DNA of 64,000 bases from Lithospermum erythrorhizon (lineage: Eukaryota > Streptophyta > Magnoliopsida > Boraginales > Boraginaceae): positions 1-64,000 of the forward strand of contig JADFUC010001730.1 in NCBI GenBank assembly GCA_019722365.1, written 5' to 3'. This document shows, one piece after another, positions 12,121 to 25,039 of this stretch; position 1 is the stretch's first letter; each line of letters opens with the position of its first letter. Position numbers and translations under genes: made by a program. The notes under the pieces are model-generated. The model was given only the letters and a program-made list of their open reading frames with translations. It was not told the origin of the DNA and did no database searches.

Positions 12121-12672
12121 CAACGATTTGAGCTCGGTATCACATTATTTGAAACAAACGATTTCATACACTTTCGCTTCGTAGCCCCAGCGGTTGTGCG
12201 CGGCTTATCGTCTTCGGAACTATCAACGGCTATAGTCATTTGATAACTCCCGGTAAGTGCAGAGTACTATCTTCAACTTTCTCGAGACTCTGATGCATTT
12301 GCACCTCGAGCTACCTTCGGTTGCCTTCACCGTCGTCGTTAGGTAACCGTCCTGTCTGGTGACTCCGCAATCAAGCTCTTCACGAGCGATTACATTGCCT
12401 CGCTTTAGTCGATCTCGAATTTAGAACCGTTCGGCCGAACTTCAAGTTCACATATCCCACGTACCTTCAATCTTATTTGGCTCACCGTTAGCAAGATGAG
12501 CCGACCCATAATCTCAGCCATATAATTCAACATTATATCACGAGTAGATTATTAGTATGAAGCGATGCTCTGGTCGAGAATCGAGAATTTATCGAGCAAT
12601 CAGCAGACAAGAGTACAGAGCATCCAGCATGGTCATCCAACAACATTCACGCCGCTCTTTGTTGCCTACCGA

Positions 12673-13100
12673 CTACGAGATGCCTTGCATTGCCGCCTTT
12701 ATGTGACCGGTCTTGCCATCCCGGCGCTCAAGTAGGTCCTCAAAACTTCGACTTACTCTTCCCTGCTGACTTTGACCTCCATTTATTCTTGTCGCTTCCT
12801 TTTCATAGTTCACACCCACATACACATTCAATGCAGAACCTTTGTCAACTCCATCACTCTTCCGAACTTCCTCGGACAGACATCGCTCTTCAACCACCTT
12901 AAGCTGCAACTTCTCATTTCCGACTGAATTACTCCACAGCTGACCTACGTCGACTTGTGCTCGGCAAGGTAATAGTATCAACGCTTGTAATTCATCCTCG
13001 AAGTTAACCTCAACAGTAGACAATTGATTTATCAAACTATTGAAATCATTAAGGTTAACACAACAATCCAGATGATCATTGACATCCTCAAGTGAAAGCA
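12673..13100 (-). pseudogene. copia gag remnant
   Basis: A 120-residue open stretch (13035-12673) reads NQLSTVEVNFEDELQALILL, then NEKLQLKVVEE, then GKTGHIK. This is the UBN2-type gag segment followed by a knuckle whose cysteines have been lost (family form CxxCGKxGHxxxxC). The N-terminal gag between here and the 5' LTR is present only as frame-shifted fragments. Confidence 0.72.
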
Positions 13101-13453
13101 GTTGCTTAAATCAACCGTACTATTGTTGGCGGATGGTTTCTCATATAACCCGACAAAGCTATCATCCCAAGCCATTTGTGGGTGGTCTCTGCTTATTCAC
13201 ATTGGCTTAGTTTCTACCAGACAGAAATGCGATGCCAGCCTTACCCAGACTTGTCTCTCTGGCTCGTTCACTCTTCAATCTCCATATTGCGTGCTTACCG
13301 TCTAAAGGCTTATAAACTAACTACCATACAAATAATCCTCCATGTTCATCTTCCAATGGCTAATCGGCCTGTCAATTTATCTACGGTATGTCGATACACC
13401 TTAAATGCTTGCCATTTAAATTTCGAATAAACTATATCTAGACTCGAAACTTT

Positions 13454-13465
13454 CAGCCAGTACCA
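13454..13465 (-). other. candidate primer-binding site
   Basis: The minus strand reads TGGTACTGGCT just inside the 5' LTR, resembling TGGTATCAGAGC, the initiator-methionine tRNA primer site of plant copia elements, with several mismatches. Confidence 0.4.
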
Positions 13466-14075
13466 CGTCTGGAATTATTTGGGAAATTAAGCAGCGAGAT
13501 ATGTCAGCGCTGAACCTCTTGGTCTAATATCACCGATGTAATGCGAGGAGCAGGACAATAATTGAAATCACCCAAGTAAATATCATGAGATCTTTATCGG
13601 GTTCCCACTCCAGTGCGTCTTGTTCTTTGCTGCAGTCAACTAGAATGAACTCACAACGATTGTTACAAGTCTGTCAAACTAAGCTTCTCGATTGAGTAAT
13701 ACTTTATAATCCTAGTATTCTCAATGACAAATCTACACACTAGATTTGGCTTAAAATGATATACAAATTATACTAACCAAGTGAGAACAACTCTATTGAA
13801 TTTGGAACAATTTGGAAAGTTGAGAGAAAAAATGGAATTTTAGGATAAAATGAAGGTGACCTAATCTTCGTTTATGTTCGTTGAACCGCCTTTCATCGAG
13901 ACCCATCGGGACCCACAGTCTCGATGGCGATACCGATGACCTCTCGATGGGAGCTTCCGATGGGCTCATGCAGACCGGCCCTCGGATGTTCATCGAGACC
14001 CTCGTGAGACCACAGTGCCGATGGGGGGGCTCTCGATCCCCATCTCCCGACACTTTGAAAAAATGCCTTGACTTC
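13466..14075 (-). repeat. 5' LTR of the second copia element
   Basis: Direct repeat of 9101-9681. It contains CG-rich blocks around 13890-14050 (TCATCGAGACC, CCGATGGG) that are partly duplicated within this LTR and shorter in its partner. Confidence 0.8.
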
Positions 14076-14284
14076 AGCGAGCTAGGTTGTCCTGCAGGCT
14101 GCAGCCTTCACCGATATAATGTTGGGAGAATATAACAAGATTCAAAATTGGAGTCCAACTAGTTCAAAAAGGACTTCATCTTAATTCCAATGTAGGCGGG
14201 CTTAAAGTTCATTAAGCCAAATGCAACAAAAGAGATGATACATTTAATTCCACATGTTTACTTTAGTGTGGGAACGTATTTATA

Positions 14285-15015
14285 AGTTGGAGAAGAAGGT
14301 TTATGGAAGTAATATTGCATTCATTTATAGTCCTTGTATAGTTGTATGTAGATGACATAAAGATTATAGAAAACAACATCTCATGCTAGAGTCCGTCAAA
14401 GTCATAATTATGAAAGTTTTTCTCTAGCTTTGGGGCATAGCTCAACTAGTAACAAGCTGATAAGTTGTTGTGACATCTCTGACCTTCCTCTGCGATATGG
14501 GTTCGATTTCTCCTAAGAGCAACCTCGTATGAGTTGATCTATGAAGAACTATCAGTATCTTGGTCGGTTGAGGCAGCGTCCGCGTTACCTACATCTGAGT
14601 AGCTCGAGGGCATGGATAGCGTAGGCCAGCTTAAGTTGAGGTTTCGACCTTTTAAAGTATTTCTGTAAATACTTAGGATAGACTCAATATATTATTGAAA
14701 TTAAGATCCATAGAGATCGATCTAGAAATCTTATTAGATTGAGCAAGGACAGTTATATTGATAAGGTGTTGAAAAGATTCAACATGAATAATTCCAAGAA
14801 AGTGAACCTCCCCATAAGACATGACATTACCCTCCGCCGTTCGAATTGGCACACAAATGAAGCCGAAGAGAAGAATGAGTGGTGTTCCTTATGCCTCTAT
14901 CATAGGATCCATCATGTATGACATGCTATGTACACATCCAGACTTGTCAATTTGGTCCGAGATAGTGAGATCAAGTTTCGTTTTGAACCCCAATAATTCA
15001 AAAGTTGAGATCTAG
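14285..15015 (+). pseudogene. copia RT/RNase H fragment, plus strand, interrupted
   Basis: An intact YVDDIKII motif lies at 14345-14368 and marks the RT catalytic centre. After an interruption the coding trace resumes at 14690-14800 with LSKDSYIDKVLKRFNMNNSK and, one frame over at 14860-14990, with MSGVPYASIIGSIMYDMLCT and HPDLSIWS. These are the C-terminal RT blocks of copia elements. No LTRs accompany it. It abuts the second copia element and has the opposite orientation. Confidence 0.8.
14432..14665 (+). mobile_element. tRNA-derived SINE inside the copia fragment
   Basis: GGGGCATAGCTCAACTAGT carries a Pol III A box (TAGCTCAACTA, 14438-14448). GGTTCGATT at 14500-14508 is a near-perfect B box about 50 bp downstream, the arrangement of tRNA promoters. 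It sits exactly where copia reading is interrupted. The 3' end is approximate and I see no clear flanking duplication or terminal A/T tail. Confidence 0.55.
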
Positions 15016-16200
15016 TCCAAAAAGTGATTATGTGGGTGCAATTTGATCATCAATTTCACCCAAACTGTAATTTCATAATTTGTGTATCCCAAATATATAT
15101 GGAACTAAATCACACCCATATAACCACGCCCGATTCTTATCGTTTGGTATCGAGCCAATGTAGCTTCGATTACTTTTGGAATCGAATTGACAATTAACTC
15201 CTTTTTTTTGTATACTCCAGTGGTATCCAGTGGTATATGGTGGGTTGTAATAACCGGGTTATCACTCGTTGATAGCTTTTAATTTTTTATCCTGATTGAA
15301 CACTTAATACCCCATTCTTACAATGACAGTTGAAGGTTAACCTAAGAGCATTCTCCTAGAGTGGATTGTTGAATTAGTCACATATGAAGTTTCACCGAGT
15401 TGTATATTGATCGTCCACAATAGCACTCTGTTTCATTTAGTTACTAAATCAATTAAAATATACGTTTCACCGACATTGTTTTAATGTCCTGAGATAATTA
15501 TATATCCACATCTAAATAATATTTTTTTTTAGATATGAATAAATTACTAGATTATCCCCCATTTCCAAGTGGTAATTAAAGAAGCTTTTAGTTAAGGGTA
15601 AATGGTCATGATGGCCCTCTAATACTACGATTCCGGCGTGGATATATTGTTGTCAAGTTAGAGCACTCACTACTATGCTAACTTTTATCTATTCTGTTTT
15701 TAACAATTTTCAATGTATCAATTCATCTACACATCATATACAACACCCCATCTATATTATTTATCCACTACAAATACATGTTTATAAAAAAAAATTTACT
15801 TTATATTTTATATATACAATTCCTATATCATTATTTTATCTCTCCTCAATTCAGCAATATCTCATACATCAATTTTTTATTTTTATAAATTTACCCTCCC
15901 TCAATTTTTTTAATTTCCATTCCCAATCTAATTTTTTGTTTAAAATAGTTGTCGTTCTAGCGTAATAAATTCCAACTTTTACATTTTCAATATCTTTTTG
16001 ACTAGTTTTCTATTAAGCTTATCAACTTGACAATGATGTAGTTTGATTAATTGGCATTATATATATTTTTTGACTAATTTTACGTTATTAATATATGTCG
16101 CGAAATGGTTAAAAATGACAATTAAAATACATCAATAGAAATCGAAAATATCGATTGAGTTTAAAAAAACTTCGTTCACCATCAACAACCAAAAAAGAGA
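15016..16200. other. AT-rich intergenic DNA
   Basis: No recognised gene. A 96-codon open frame at 15675-15965 is a pyrimidine-rich low-complexity stretch (many I, F, L, S, Y codons) and looks like chance. Confidence 0.45.
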
Positions 16201-17900
16201 AGATAATTTGCTTCATTCACCAGCCGGGCAAGGATTTTACCACAAAAAGAATGTGAAAATGAAAAGGCCCACAATGATTGCCATGAAATATTAAACAACA
16301 ATATTAAAGTATGTGGCCTCATGTCATTGGTTCATATGAAGGAGATAGTGTGTGTGTTTCAAATACGAAAACTACAAAAACTACAAGAAAAGATAAAACA
16401 TACATAGTAGAGTTTTATTTTAATATTTTAATAAAACTCCAATACTGAAGGTGTTCTATTATTTACTTACCCAATCTACGTAGCTCCAAGAATAAAAAAC
16501 ATCCGGTAATCTTAATGCTCCAGTTTTACTTTTCTCGTTCTTTTGTTATTTATATTTTTTCCTACTTCGATTTTTTACATCTGCTCTAAAAAATTAATTA
16601 TTTAATTATGAAATTTCTCCCCGTAATTAACATGACATTTCTAGTTTATTAATGACAACTCTTATATAATGTTTATGAGATGTATTCTTGCTTGGATATT
16701 GTAGATAGATGTGGTCTAAACATTGAACTTTTTGCTTTGATTCAGGTAAGATGTTAGTCAAAGTACTTCAAACTCACTTATGAACTACATACTTTTTATT
16801 TCAGTTATGTTTCCCTTTGAGTTGTTCACATGTTTAATTTGTATATTTCGCTATTCCCTTTGATTTCAAGCTTATCAGTTATCAATTACTTCATTTCTTG
16901 AAATTTGATTGCAGTGTGTGAGAATTTTTCTGTTTTCTTTTTCTGTACACAGAGTTATTATGTTCTTGGTAATCTTGATAATGTTGGAAGCCTTGAATTC
17001 TACCACTGGGGTCTTTAGTCTTATTCGTAAAATTTAGCACTAATATCAGTTAATAAAGTTTTACTTCTTTATTTTCAATTTTAAATTTGTGCCAAAATTA
17101 TCCATAAAAAGAAATAAAGTGAACAATTATGTTTGTGTGTGTTCCACTTTTATTTTATTATATTAAAACAACATATGATGTATATCTCCATCTTGGATTT
17201 CCTATACTGATTCTCCATATTATTATTGGATGATAACTATGTTTATAATTCTGTTTACAAAAATAAAATTGACAAGTGGTGAGAGGATGGGGTTTGTTTG
17301 AAACTTTGTTGACTCGATTTTGTAGAGGATCGTTCTTTGCAAGATAGCACTTTGTTGGATGGATTAAATTACCAAATGAAAATAAATATTCTAAGATATG
17401 TGCCGGTTGCTCGGTTTCACTCCGGTGTTGGTGTTATGATGACAATATTTTTTGAAAAGAAAAAATTTGATTGGAAAAGAAAAATTTGAAAATGTGATGT
17501 AGTTCACATCTGGGTTTGACAATCCGGTTAGGTAACATATGTTTGTAGCCATGATGGTCGATGAAGATAATAATGCTTTGGTAGAGCCAAATCCATTCTC
17601 AAGAAATGCTCTAGCTTGCTGTCTTAATGTTGTAGATGCATATTGCTCGTGCAACTCCAATTCACGTGGCTAATTGCATGGTTTTATTTGTAAGTAACAC
17701 CATTTTTACTTTCTACTTTTATAGTATAACGTAATTGTGTACTAAAACATTGATGATTACAGTAACCCAATCGAAAAGTTCATATAACTTTCGTGTTTTT
17801 GTTTGTCAATAAATATTTAATCAATGGCATTTATTTATTGCCATGCGGAAGCTATTATTTAAAATTGTTCAATAATTTCATTTATATGAGGATTGAGATA
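16201..17900. other. unassigned region with one short Cys-containing ORF
   Basis: Several strong splice-like signals occur (TTCAG|GTAAG near 16744, ATTGCAG near 16914, TACACAG near 16952), but no coding frame joins them. A 44-codon plus-strand ORF at 17539-17673 ends in a segment with CC and CSC (LACCLNVVDAYCSC). I do not recognise it. An 89-codon antisense ORF (17660-17391) overlaps it and is also unrecognised. Confidence 0.35.
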
Positions 17901-18323
17901 TATATTATGTCTTTTCATACAAAATCTTTAAGAAAATTTCCACTCTAGAATCTTGCTACAGCCTTCACTCTGAGATTTCAAAATCGCCAGTTTGATGTTC
18001 AATCTCGGCAATAGTCAAACTTTTGAAGCAGTTGTGGTAGTAGCCAAATCTTGTTTCATAAGTTCTGATAACATCTTTGATAAGCCATGAAACTTGATTC
18101 TTCTCTCCAAATTCATAAATAATTATTAATCTACTCTGCTCTGCTTATTCATGAAGATCGATCCGAGATTTCAAGTAATGTTTCCACTTTATTTAGCTAA
18201 TTTAAAAGGAAGGACGTATTATGAAACTCATTCTATCAATTTTATCAATCCAACATCTTTTGGAATTCGTTTAAGTTTGAATTAATTGCTATTATTATTT
18301 CTCTTGTCGTTTTTCCTTCTAAC

Positions 18324-19120
18324 CATGGATGCAGAAATCATTCGCAATTTACTCAAATGTAACCTTACCGACAATGAGTGTCGGCCGGTGTATCTTGAAG
18401 AGATTTGGCGTCTGCAGAATCCAGTTTCGAGTCGCCATGTCAGTACTTTCACTTTCGAGGATGATTTTGTTAATATCAGGAACTTTACCACCGTGTAAAG
18501 GCACTTAGATTGTAAAGGGTTACGAGTGTCCAGAGCCGTACACTCAATTTTGCATATTTTATTTCCCTCTATGGAAGAAAAGAAGCGTATAATGAATGGA
18601 GGGCCATGGTGTTTTGATAATCATCTGGTTATTATGAGAGAGATTGGTCAGGAATCGAACAACTGAAACAGCTTCTGAATGCATGTTTTGGATTCATATC
18701 CGAGGCTTAAGGGACGAATGCTTCACTAAGGATGTAGCTTTTAAAATAGCAGCAGCTTTTGAAGACTGTAACTAGGATTTAGATTAAAAAGGATAAAATG
18801 AGAAAGGAGAGTTCTTCCGGATTAGAGCGATATAAGTCGGCCAGGCCAATCAGAAGGATGATTGATTTATGGTAAGGGAGAACATTCCGGTCTCGGTATA
18901 TAACATATGAGAAGCTATGAATCATGTTCAGTCTGGTTTGTTGGGGCATTGATTCAAACAATTCCCGAACTTTACGGAAGGAAGCGGATCCAAGAAAGGA
19001 GTTATACCTGTCCCTACAGATTCGCGCCTTAGCAATAGATTATTTTAAGTTAGAGGAACTTGGAAACCATGTAGAAGAGTCAGGTGCATTAGGAGGGGGG
19101 CCTTAAGTTTAGGCTATCGG
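18324..19120 (+). pseudogene. LINE ORF1 remnant (DUF4283 plus CCHC_4 knuckle)
   Basis: ATG at 18324 opens MDAEIIRNLLKCNLTDNE. Further on come RFEDD-like and VNIRNFTTV, MEEKKRIMNGGPWCFDNHL (shifted frame, near 18570-18630) and WIHIRGL at about 18690. This is the DUF4283 RNA-binding-type domain of plant LINE ORF1 proteins. At 18900-18985 YEKL...DSNN marks the place of the CCHC_4 knuckle, but its cysteines are mostly lost. ORF1 proteins of this type bind LINE RNA. Confidence 0.7.
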
Positions 19121-21260
19121 ATGAGTCACTTTACCGGTGAGAGACAAAGCCTCCCGGCGTTTCCACCGAGCAGCGGTACTAGGTGATTCGATTCGCTTGA
19201 TAGAGACGAGGGGAAGGTCATTGCAGATTCGGTCTACTATCTTAAATAAATCGCATGAGTTGGCACATGTCCGAGCGAATATTGAGCGACGACTAAAGGG
19301 GATCTTTACGATCTGGGGTATTCAAAGGGCCGTTACTGCCGACGAGGAAATCGGGGAATTTTTGAATTCCGAAAATCCCGTGTGATATTAAAGGAGATTA
19401 CCGTCACGGGCATTCAAGTTCTGATTCAAATAGAAACGTTATCTATCGCAGCATAAATATGAGTAATAATAAGAGTGGAATTTTCGGCCCATTCGAATAG
19501 TTCAAATAAAGATTGAAAAGGAAGTATTTATTCGGCTCTAAGAATTTTTTAATTACCAACGCTTGAAGAGGGCTTAGATCTGACGTCATCGCGTCCTTAA
19601 ACAAAGGCAAAGGCGTGATATTGGGACCATCTAAGATCTGGCGCCATCGAAAGCGATTCCGTCGCTTTACGTCGAGAAGCGAGAAACAATGGTTCAGTAA
19701 GAAACTGACCACTTTCCATTTCTGGATTGGAAGGTTCTGATTCATCATCTCCAGTCGGCTAGGCTACAGGCTGACTGGCCAGGCAACCATAAATATCTTA
19801 ACCCCAGGCTGTCGGGGTTTAGGCGGCCAGCAGGCCGGTTCGATCATTGCCGGGCTAGTGTTTTCTAATAAGCCTCGCTGTCTTTGTTTTTAATGGAAAC
19901 TAAATTACATGGAGATAAGATACTGGGACTATATAAGTATGAAAATACCTCGGGCACTTTTTGGTGGATACTAATACCTGTGAGAGGTTTGGCTTTCTAC
20001 TATGGGCAAGTGACTTTGATGTAGAAATTACATCATTTTCTTACGTATAGAGGCGTGGTGATCAAGGGAGGAGACGGGGAGGCGACCCATGGAGAATAGT
20101 GGGTTTCTATGGGCATCGTGAAGTACCGAAGGAAACTATAGTGGAGTTTATTGCGTTTTATTTCAAATTCATCTATATTACCCTACTCTTTTTCATTGGA
20201 GATTTAATGAAGTTTTTCTACCGTTATGAAGCGTGTCTCTGAACTTCATGGGCAGCGTTGGCAAAATGAATAATTTCATAAATGAATTAGAGGATTAATG
20301 GGATTATTCAATGTCGATTTCTCTAGGGTTTCCGTTATTTGGTGTAATGATTTAAAACTTCTCATAAGCTCTGAGGCTAGATTAGATAGAGTCTGGTAAC
20401 GAAGATTGGAATGAATTTCCAAATGCCTGATTGATACATCTATCTAGCGGCCGAGCTTCGAATCGTTACCTTTATTACTCAATAAAGGGACCCGGAGGAA
20501 TGGGATCGGGGTAAGGCTAGGTCGGGGTTTAGTCTAGTTGGTGCCTATACAAGAAACTACCGAGGTAGTTAGAACAGTTTGGAACAAGAGTAGAATGGAT
20601 GACCCCGGGATAAACCTTTTTTGTTGTATCCAGAATAGTAGGTTGGGACTACTAAAATGGAAACATGATGGCCCGAGTAATGCCTGATAGCGATTGATTT
20701 GGCTTGATGACTAAGCAGACTCAACGAGGCGCTATCGCTTTGATGTCACCAGTCAGAGGCTATTTCTTTAATTAAAGAAATTGATAGCTACGAGGCGGTA
20801 ATGATAGTCTTGGAATAGCGTTCTAGAGTCAGTGGTATGAAGGGAGGCAATCTTGCATATTTCCACGCTATTGGTTCGAGAGAGGGAGAATGAGTTCATC
20901 GCATTGCTCGAGGATGAATATGGAACCTCGTGGCCACCAATTCGAGGAAGAGATCACAATTAGCTACATAATTCTACGAATTTATTTCAACGGAATCCCC
21001 TCGGGAAATACCGGTCTGTGCCTTCTTAATACAAAAGGCTTTCTCTATCTGTGAGGAGAAACAATTTGGATATGGAATTCTATCAGTGAAGTCCAAATAG
21101 TGTATTCTCAATCCAAAAGGTAACAAATCACACGGACGGATGGAATATTAGAATTGATTCTTCAACTCGCGGGATATTGTCGGTTCGGATGCTACGGTAT
21201 GGTCTTGAACTTTGAATAATGGGGTTTTACTTCACAGGATTCAATTTCAACTTTCAGTAC
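19121..21260 (+). pseudogene. LINE region expected to hold the endonuclease, not readable
   Basis: In L1-type LINEs the apurinic-type endonuclease lies between the ORF1 knuckle and RT, so this interval should hold it. I cannot identify its catalytic motifs in any frame. Open stretches at 19137-19385 (plus) and 19748-19443 (minus) have no similarity I recognise. Confidence 0.4.
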
Positions 21261-22980
21261 ATTGAGTAGAAGATTATAAATCCTATACTTGATGACAAAT
21301 TTTAGGCCCATTACCTACTGACACGGTGGCTAAAGTGATTGAAAATGTTTGGCTCTGAGGCACAAGAATTGCTTCCCGCGTTATCTCAGTACCGAGTGCA
21401 TTGTAGCTAATAGGTTCATCACGGATAGCGTGTTGCTTTCTTATGAGATCGTCATTTAGAAACACAAAGAAAGGCTGGAAGAGAGAAGGATACATGTGTC
21501 TATTAAGCTTGACATGATGAAAGCCCTGACGACAGAATAGAATGGAGTTTCCTTAAAGCCATGTTTTCTAAGCTGAATTTTAGCCATAAGTGGATAAACT
21601 TAATTATGGATTCGTGACATCAGTTTCTTACTCCGTTCTAGTTAATGGTAGCAATCGAAGTTCATTAAAGCTAGGACGGGGCTACTGACTCAGGTGATCC
21701 TCAATCCCCACATTTATTCATTATATCCCACGGAGGATTGATTTCTTTAATAATTCATGGCGAGAACTTGAGGATCGGTTTGGGAGGCAAAAATACTCCC
21801 TTTTTTCTATATAATGTTTGCCGATGATACGTTGTTATTAGGAAGGGCCTCAAGTAATTGAGGTAACATTTATAGTATTCTAAGCGATATGAATAATGAG
21901 TCAAAGGACAGTTATTATTTAAAGTGCTTGATCCAGTTCGGCCGAATGTTTGGAGAAGCTAAAGCGGCCATCTTACTTACTAGGTATGCAGTAGCCCTCT
22001 GGAAATACGGGACTTCTGACCTCTTTAGGTAGTTCAAGGAAAGTCTCTCTTCCATCTCTGATAAGTGAAGGCAAGTGGAGGGTTGAAACCGAGGTTACTT
22101 CCCAAAAGTAGTCAAGAAATCTTATTCTGTCAGTTTTACAAGTTATCTGACTATCCTATGCAGTTCTTTTGTTGCTAAACAAATTAGTAAGCATCTTAAT
22201 AACTACTAGTGGGGGAAGCGGCGAAAAAAAGAAGAAAATAAATTTAGGCGACATGGAAAAAACTTGTCTTGCCAAAAGAGAATGGGGGGCTTTGGGTTTT
22301 AGGATCATCAGGCTCTTGATCGGCTCTGCCCAGCAGAAGCAAGTGTGGTGTATAAATCACAGTCCTCGGGGACCAGTGGCCGAGGTATACAGAAGCTAGA
22401 TATTTTCCTCGTATGATGATGACACGGGGACAGCGGGAGCAAAACCGTAAATGCAGCGGAGAAGTTTATTCTGAGTGGAGAGGTTTAAATAAAATGGTTG
22501 ATTGGTGTATAGGAGATGGGAAGACTATACAAGTATGGCATCGCGGATGGACACCGTACACTTGGGGTCTCAGATGCCTTATGACCAAACCAACCACAAA
22601 TCGAAATATACTCGAACTAGTGATGCAACATTGGGACATACAGGACATTATCGAGATTCTGATCAGTTCTTACCAGCGAACATCAAGAGATTAGTAAGAT
22701 TCTCACTTGAATCTACATAGACGAGGATATATCGATTTGGAAACATCATACGAAGGGAATTTTACGGTCATTAATTTATCCGGAAATTTAGTAAGCTACA
22801 AAGCAACATAATGATCAGAACTGTCGGAACAAGGACAACTGACAAAAGATTCTTCAACGAAGCTATGGAGGTTAAATCTACCCGGCCCAAGATTAAACAC
22901 TTCATATGGAGGGCATTCACAACAATCTACAGCATCAGATAATCTCGGAGAAGGAAAAATACAGAAGCCAGATTCAGCAT
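21261..22980 (+). pseudogene. LINE reverse transcriptase and zf-RVT remnant
   Basis: NFRPI (about 21301) and then RFITDSVLLSYEIV (about 21412-21450) are RT fingers motifs. FADDTLLLGRAS at about 21809-21850 is the catalytic block with an intact FADD. The thumb region at 22230-22400 reads INLGDMEKTCLAKREWGALGF. 22490-22570 reads GDGKTIQVWHRGW. The zf-RVT block at about 22885-22990 reads PKIKHFIWRAF and then ACELC. At least four frame changes separate these blocks. Confidence 0.78.
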
Positions 22981-23099
22981 GCGAGTTATGCTCTAAAAAA
23001 TTTAGCTGACCATGCATGTTTTCAGTGATGTTCATACCTGAAAAAATTTTGTAGGAATCTTACCATTTCCGAGGAGTTAATAGGCAGCTGAACTTTAGG

Positions 23100-23570
23100 A
23101 ATTTGCCAGATCAGGTAATCCCCGATGCAAGGATACTTACATGCGGCTTACGGGGCTTTGCTTAATCACATTATCAGCCGGAATCGTCGATTGTGGCCCG
23201 AAGAGTGAGGCCGAGAGAGAGAGGTAGCCAATTTTGCAACAACCTTTTCAGTTCTTTTAGATGCGCGCGGAAGACTACAGAAATGAAGACCCTAATTAAT
23301 GAAGGTTTATTTATCACTAGCATAAATGAAGTGCTTACTAGGTAGGGCTCCACCCAAGAAGGCCACGGGATGGGCAGGGTCACTCCAAATGAGCTAATTT
23401 TAGATCCGATTTATAATGGATTGGGTTGGGCTCTAGCTTTGTATGTAAAATTTAGAACCCATTTAGTTTATTATTCGATTTATATTCGGTTTAATTTAGA
23501 GTTAGATTTCGGCCCAGTTTTTTGTACTCTCAATTAAATTAATAAAATTTATCGCTTGATTACCAAAAAA
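23100..23570 (+). other. LINE 3' end: RNase H trace and tail
   Basis: Frames around 23170-23390 lie where plant L1 elements carry an RNase H domain, but no catalytic residue can be placed with confidence. The T-rich 3' untranslated region and A-rich tail close the element. Confidence 0.45.
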
Positions 23571-23586
23571 AGATATAATATATTAT

Positions 23587-24383
23587 CTTAAAGAGATCTT
23601 AAGGCTTATTTTAATCACTAAATGCCATTTATAAGTAGTAGGCATGCAAGTGTCGCATGTTTCATTTCTTTTATGATAATTCAACTCTGCCATTTCCACC
23701 TTGATTCATCATCAACACTCAACAGCTCGTTGTTTACTACTCGCTAAATCCTATCCATTTATACTTGAACGAACAAAATCTTAGATTGTATTAAAGCATA
23801 AGACAAATGGGCAAGAATGATGTGTTTTACTAAATGGTCCATTTATTGATCGCGGGCTTCTGTAACTGGTTTTAGGCATTCAGGCCCGTCGCTAGACAAG
23901 GGCAATGCGACTAATATTTTTGGGTTAAATTAGCGATAAAAGTCGATTCTGAAATATTGTAAATTACGAATACGTATATTAGTGTCTGAATAAACATACA
24001 TGAATTCCCTAACTAAATACAGTTAGGTAAGTGGTACAAATAAAATAAAATATGTTATTGATAAGAGTTGAGCACGAGAGCACTCGCCTTGTGGAAGATT
24101 GAATCGAGATCTTATTACGACTAGTATTATATAACAATAATCAAAGTACACGTCGAGAATTACTCACTATACGTAGATATAAACTGATTAATAAAAAGTG
24201 TCGTCGTATTGTGATATAGTCCATATTACAGGAATATTACGGAGGAGTTAATTACGGGATGTCACTCCCGGTGATTAGGGGGCCCAAAGTTTCTTAGCAA
24301 TATAAAATTAGATTCGCTATGAAATCGAACTCGCATTGCGTGAAGAGGCGAGGTCTTTGGTATAGATATGGAAATTAATGTAA
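23587..24383. other. intergenic DNA
   Basis: No gene or repeat terminus recognised. Confidence 0.4.
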
Positions 24384-24630
24384 TACTCCCTCACATTGCA
24401 AAAGATTGTCAAACTTTTGATAGTTGTCTTTTTAAAATTTTTCATAGTATATATTTTTGTTTTTGTATTGTATAATACATGATGAAAGTATATTGCAAAT
24501 TATTTTCATTGATATATTTTTATCAAATATTATCTATTATGAAATATAAATATATTTAAAGGTCGATTTAAAAAGTAAAAGCTATCGAAAAAGTTAAAAT
24601 AGTGACTCAATACTTTGGAACGGAGGCAGT
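24384..24630. mobile_element. Stowaway-like MITE
   Basis: Starts TACTCCCTCACATTGCAAAAG and ends CTTTGGAACGGAGGCAGT, imperfect inverted termini that extend inward to an inverted CTTTTGATAG/CTATCGAAAAAG pair. It is about 247 bp, AT-rich and noncoding. Confidence 0.7.
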
Positions 24631-25039
24631 GGTCTTGGACGGATACAATAGTCGGCAAAACAAGCCACTCGGATAAACCATGCACACTGGAGTTTAATTA
24701 TTGAGACAAGGGACTAGTGTCTAGTGGACTACATTGCAGTTTGCAAACAGTACAACAATAAATGCTTGCAGCCGAACACAACTTGTTTGTCAAATTACAT
24801 TCTATTAAAAATAATAGGGTGTCATTTTAGCTTGCAGAAGCAGAACATTATCTAATTCTCTTTGCCTCCGCGTGAAAAGTGCATGCACGCAACAATAAGG
24901 TATAATGCGTGTCAGCTTATAAACTCACAATAAAATAGGCGAATGGCTCGAGAGAATATTCTTATTAACACATGCTAATTATGATTAGTATTATTGGTTA
25001 AGTAATACATTGTAAGTTTTAAGAACGTTGATTAAAATA

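Larger units (their letters stand above)
9101..14075 (-). mobile_element. second Ty1/copia retrotransposon, degenerate, minus strand
   Basis: LTRs of about 0.6 kb flank an internal region whose minus strand shows gag, integrase, RT and RNase H in copia order. The left flank CCGAG (9096-9100) and right flank GCGAG (14076-14080) match at 4 of 5 bases, a plausible decayed target-site duplication. A textbook polypurine tract adjoins the left LTR and a weak initiator-methionine primer site adjoins the right LTR. Total length is about 5 kb, normal for copia elements. Confidence 0.88.
17909..23570 (+). mobile_element. L1-type LINE, near full length, degenerate
   Basis: Contains an ORF1-type region, then reverse transcriptase, zf-RVT and RNase H traces in order, all on the plus strand. 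It ends in an A-rich tail (ACCAAAAAAAGA) after TTAATAAAATTTAT. The sequence after the tail (AGATATAATATATTAT, 23571-23586) resembles AGATATATATTAT at 17896-17908, a possible target-site duplication that sets the 5' end. Both ORFs are heavily broken. Confidence 0.8.

Noticed and set aside
13881..14135. 84- and 86-codon ORFs in the copia 5' LTR
   Set aside because: LTR sequence with imperfect CG-rich repeats; no coding similarity.
15675..15965. 96-codon plus-strand ORF
   Set aside because: Low-complexity pyrimidine-rich DNA with no domain, leader or splice evidence.
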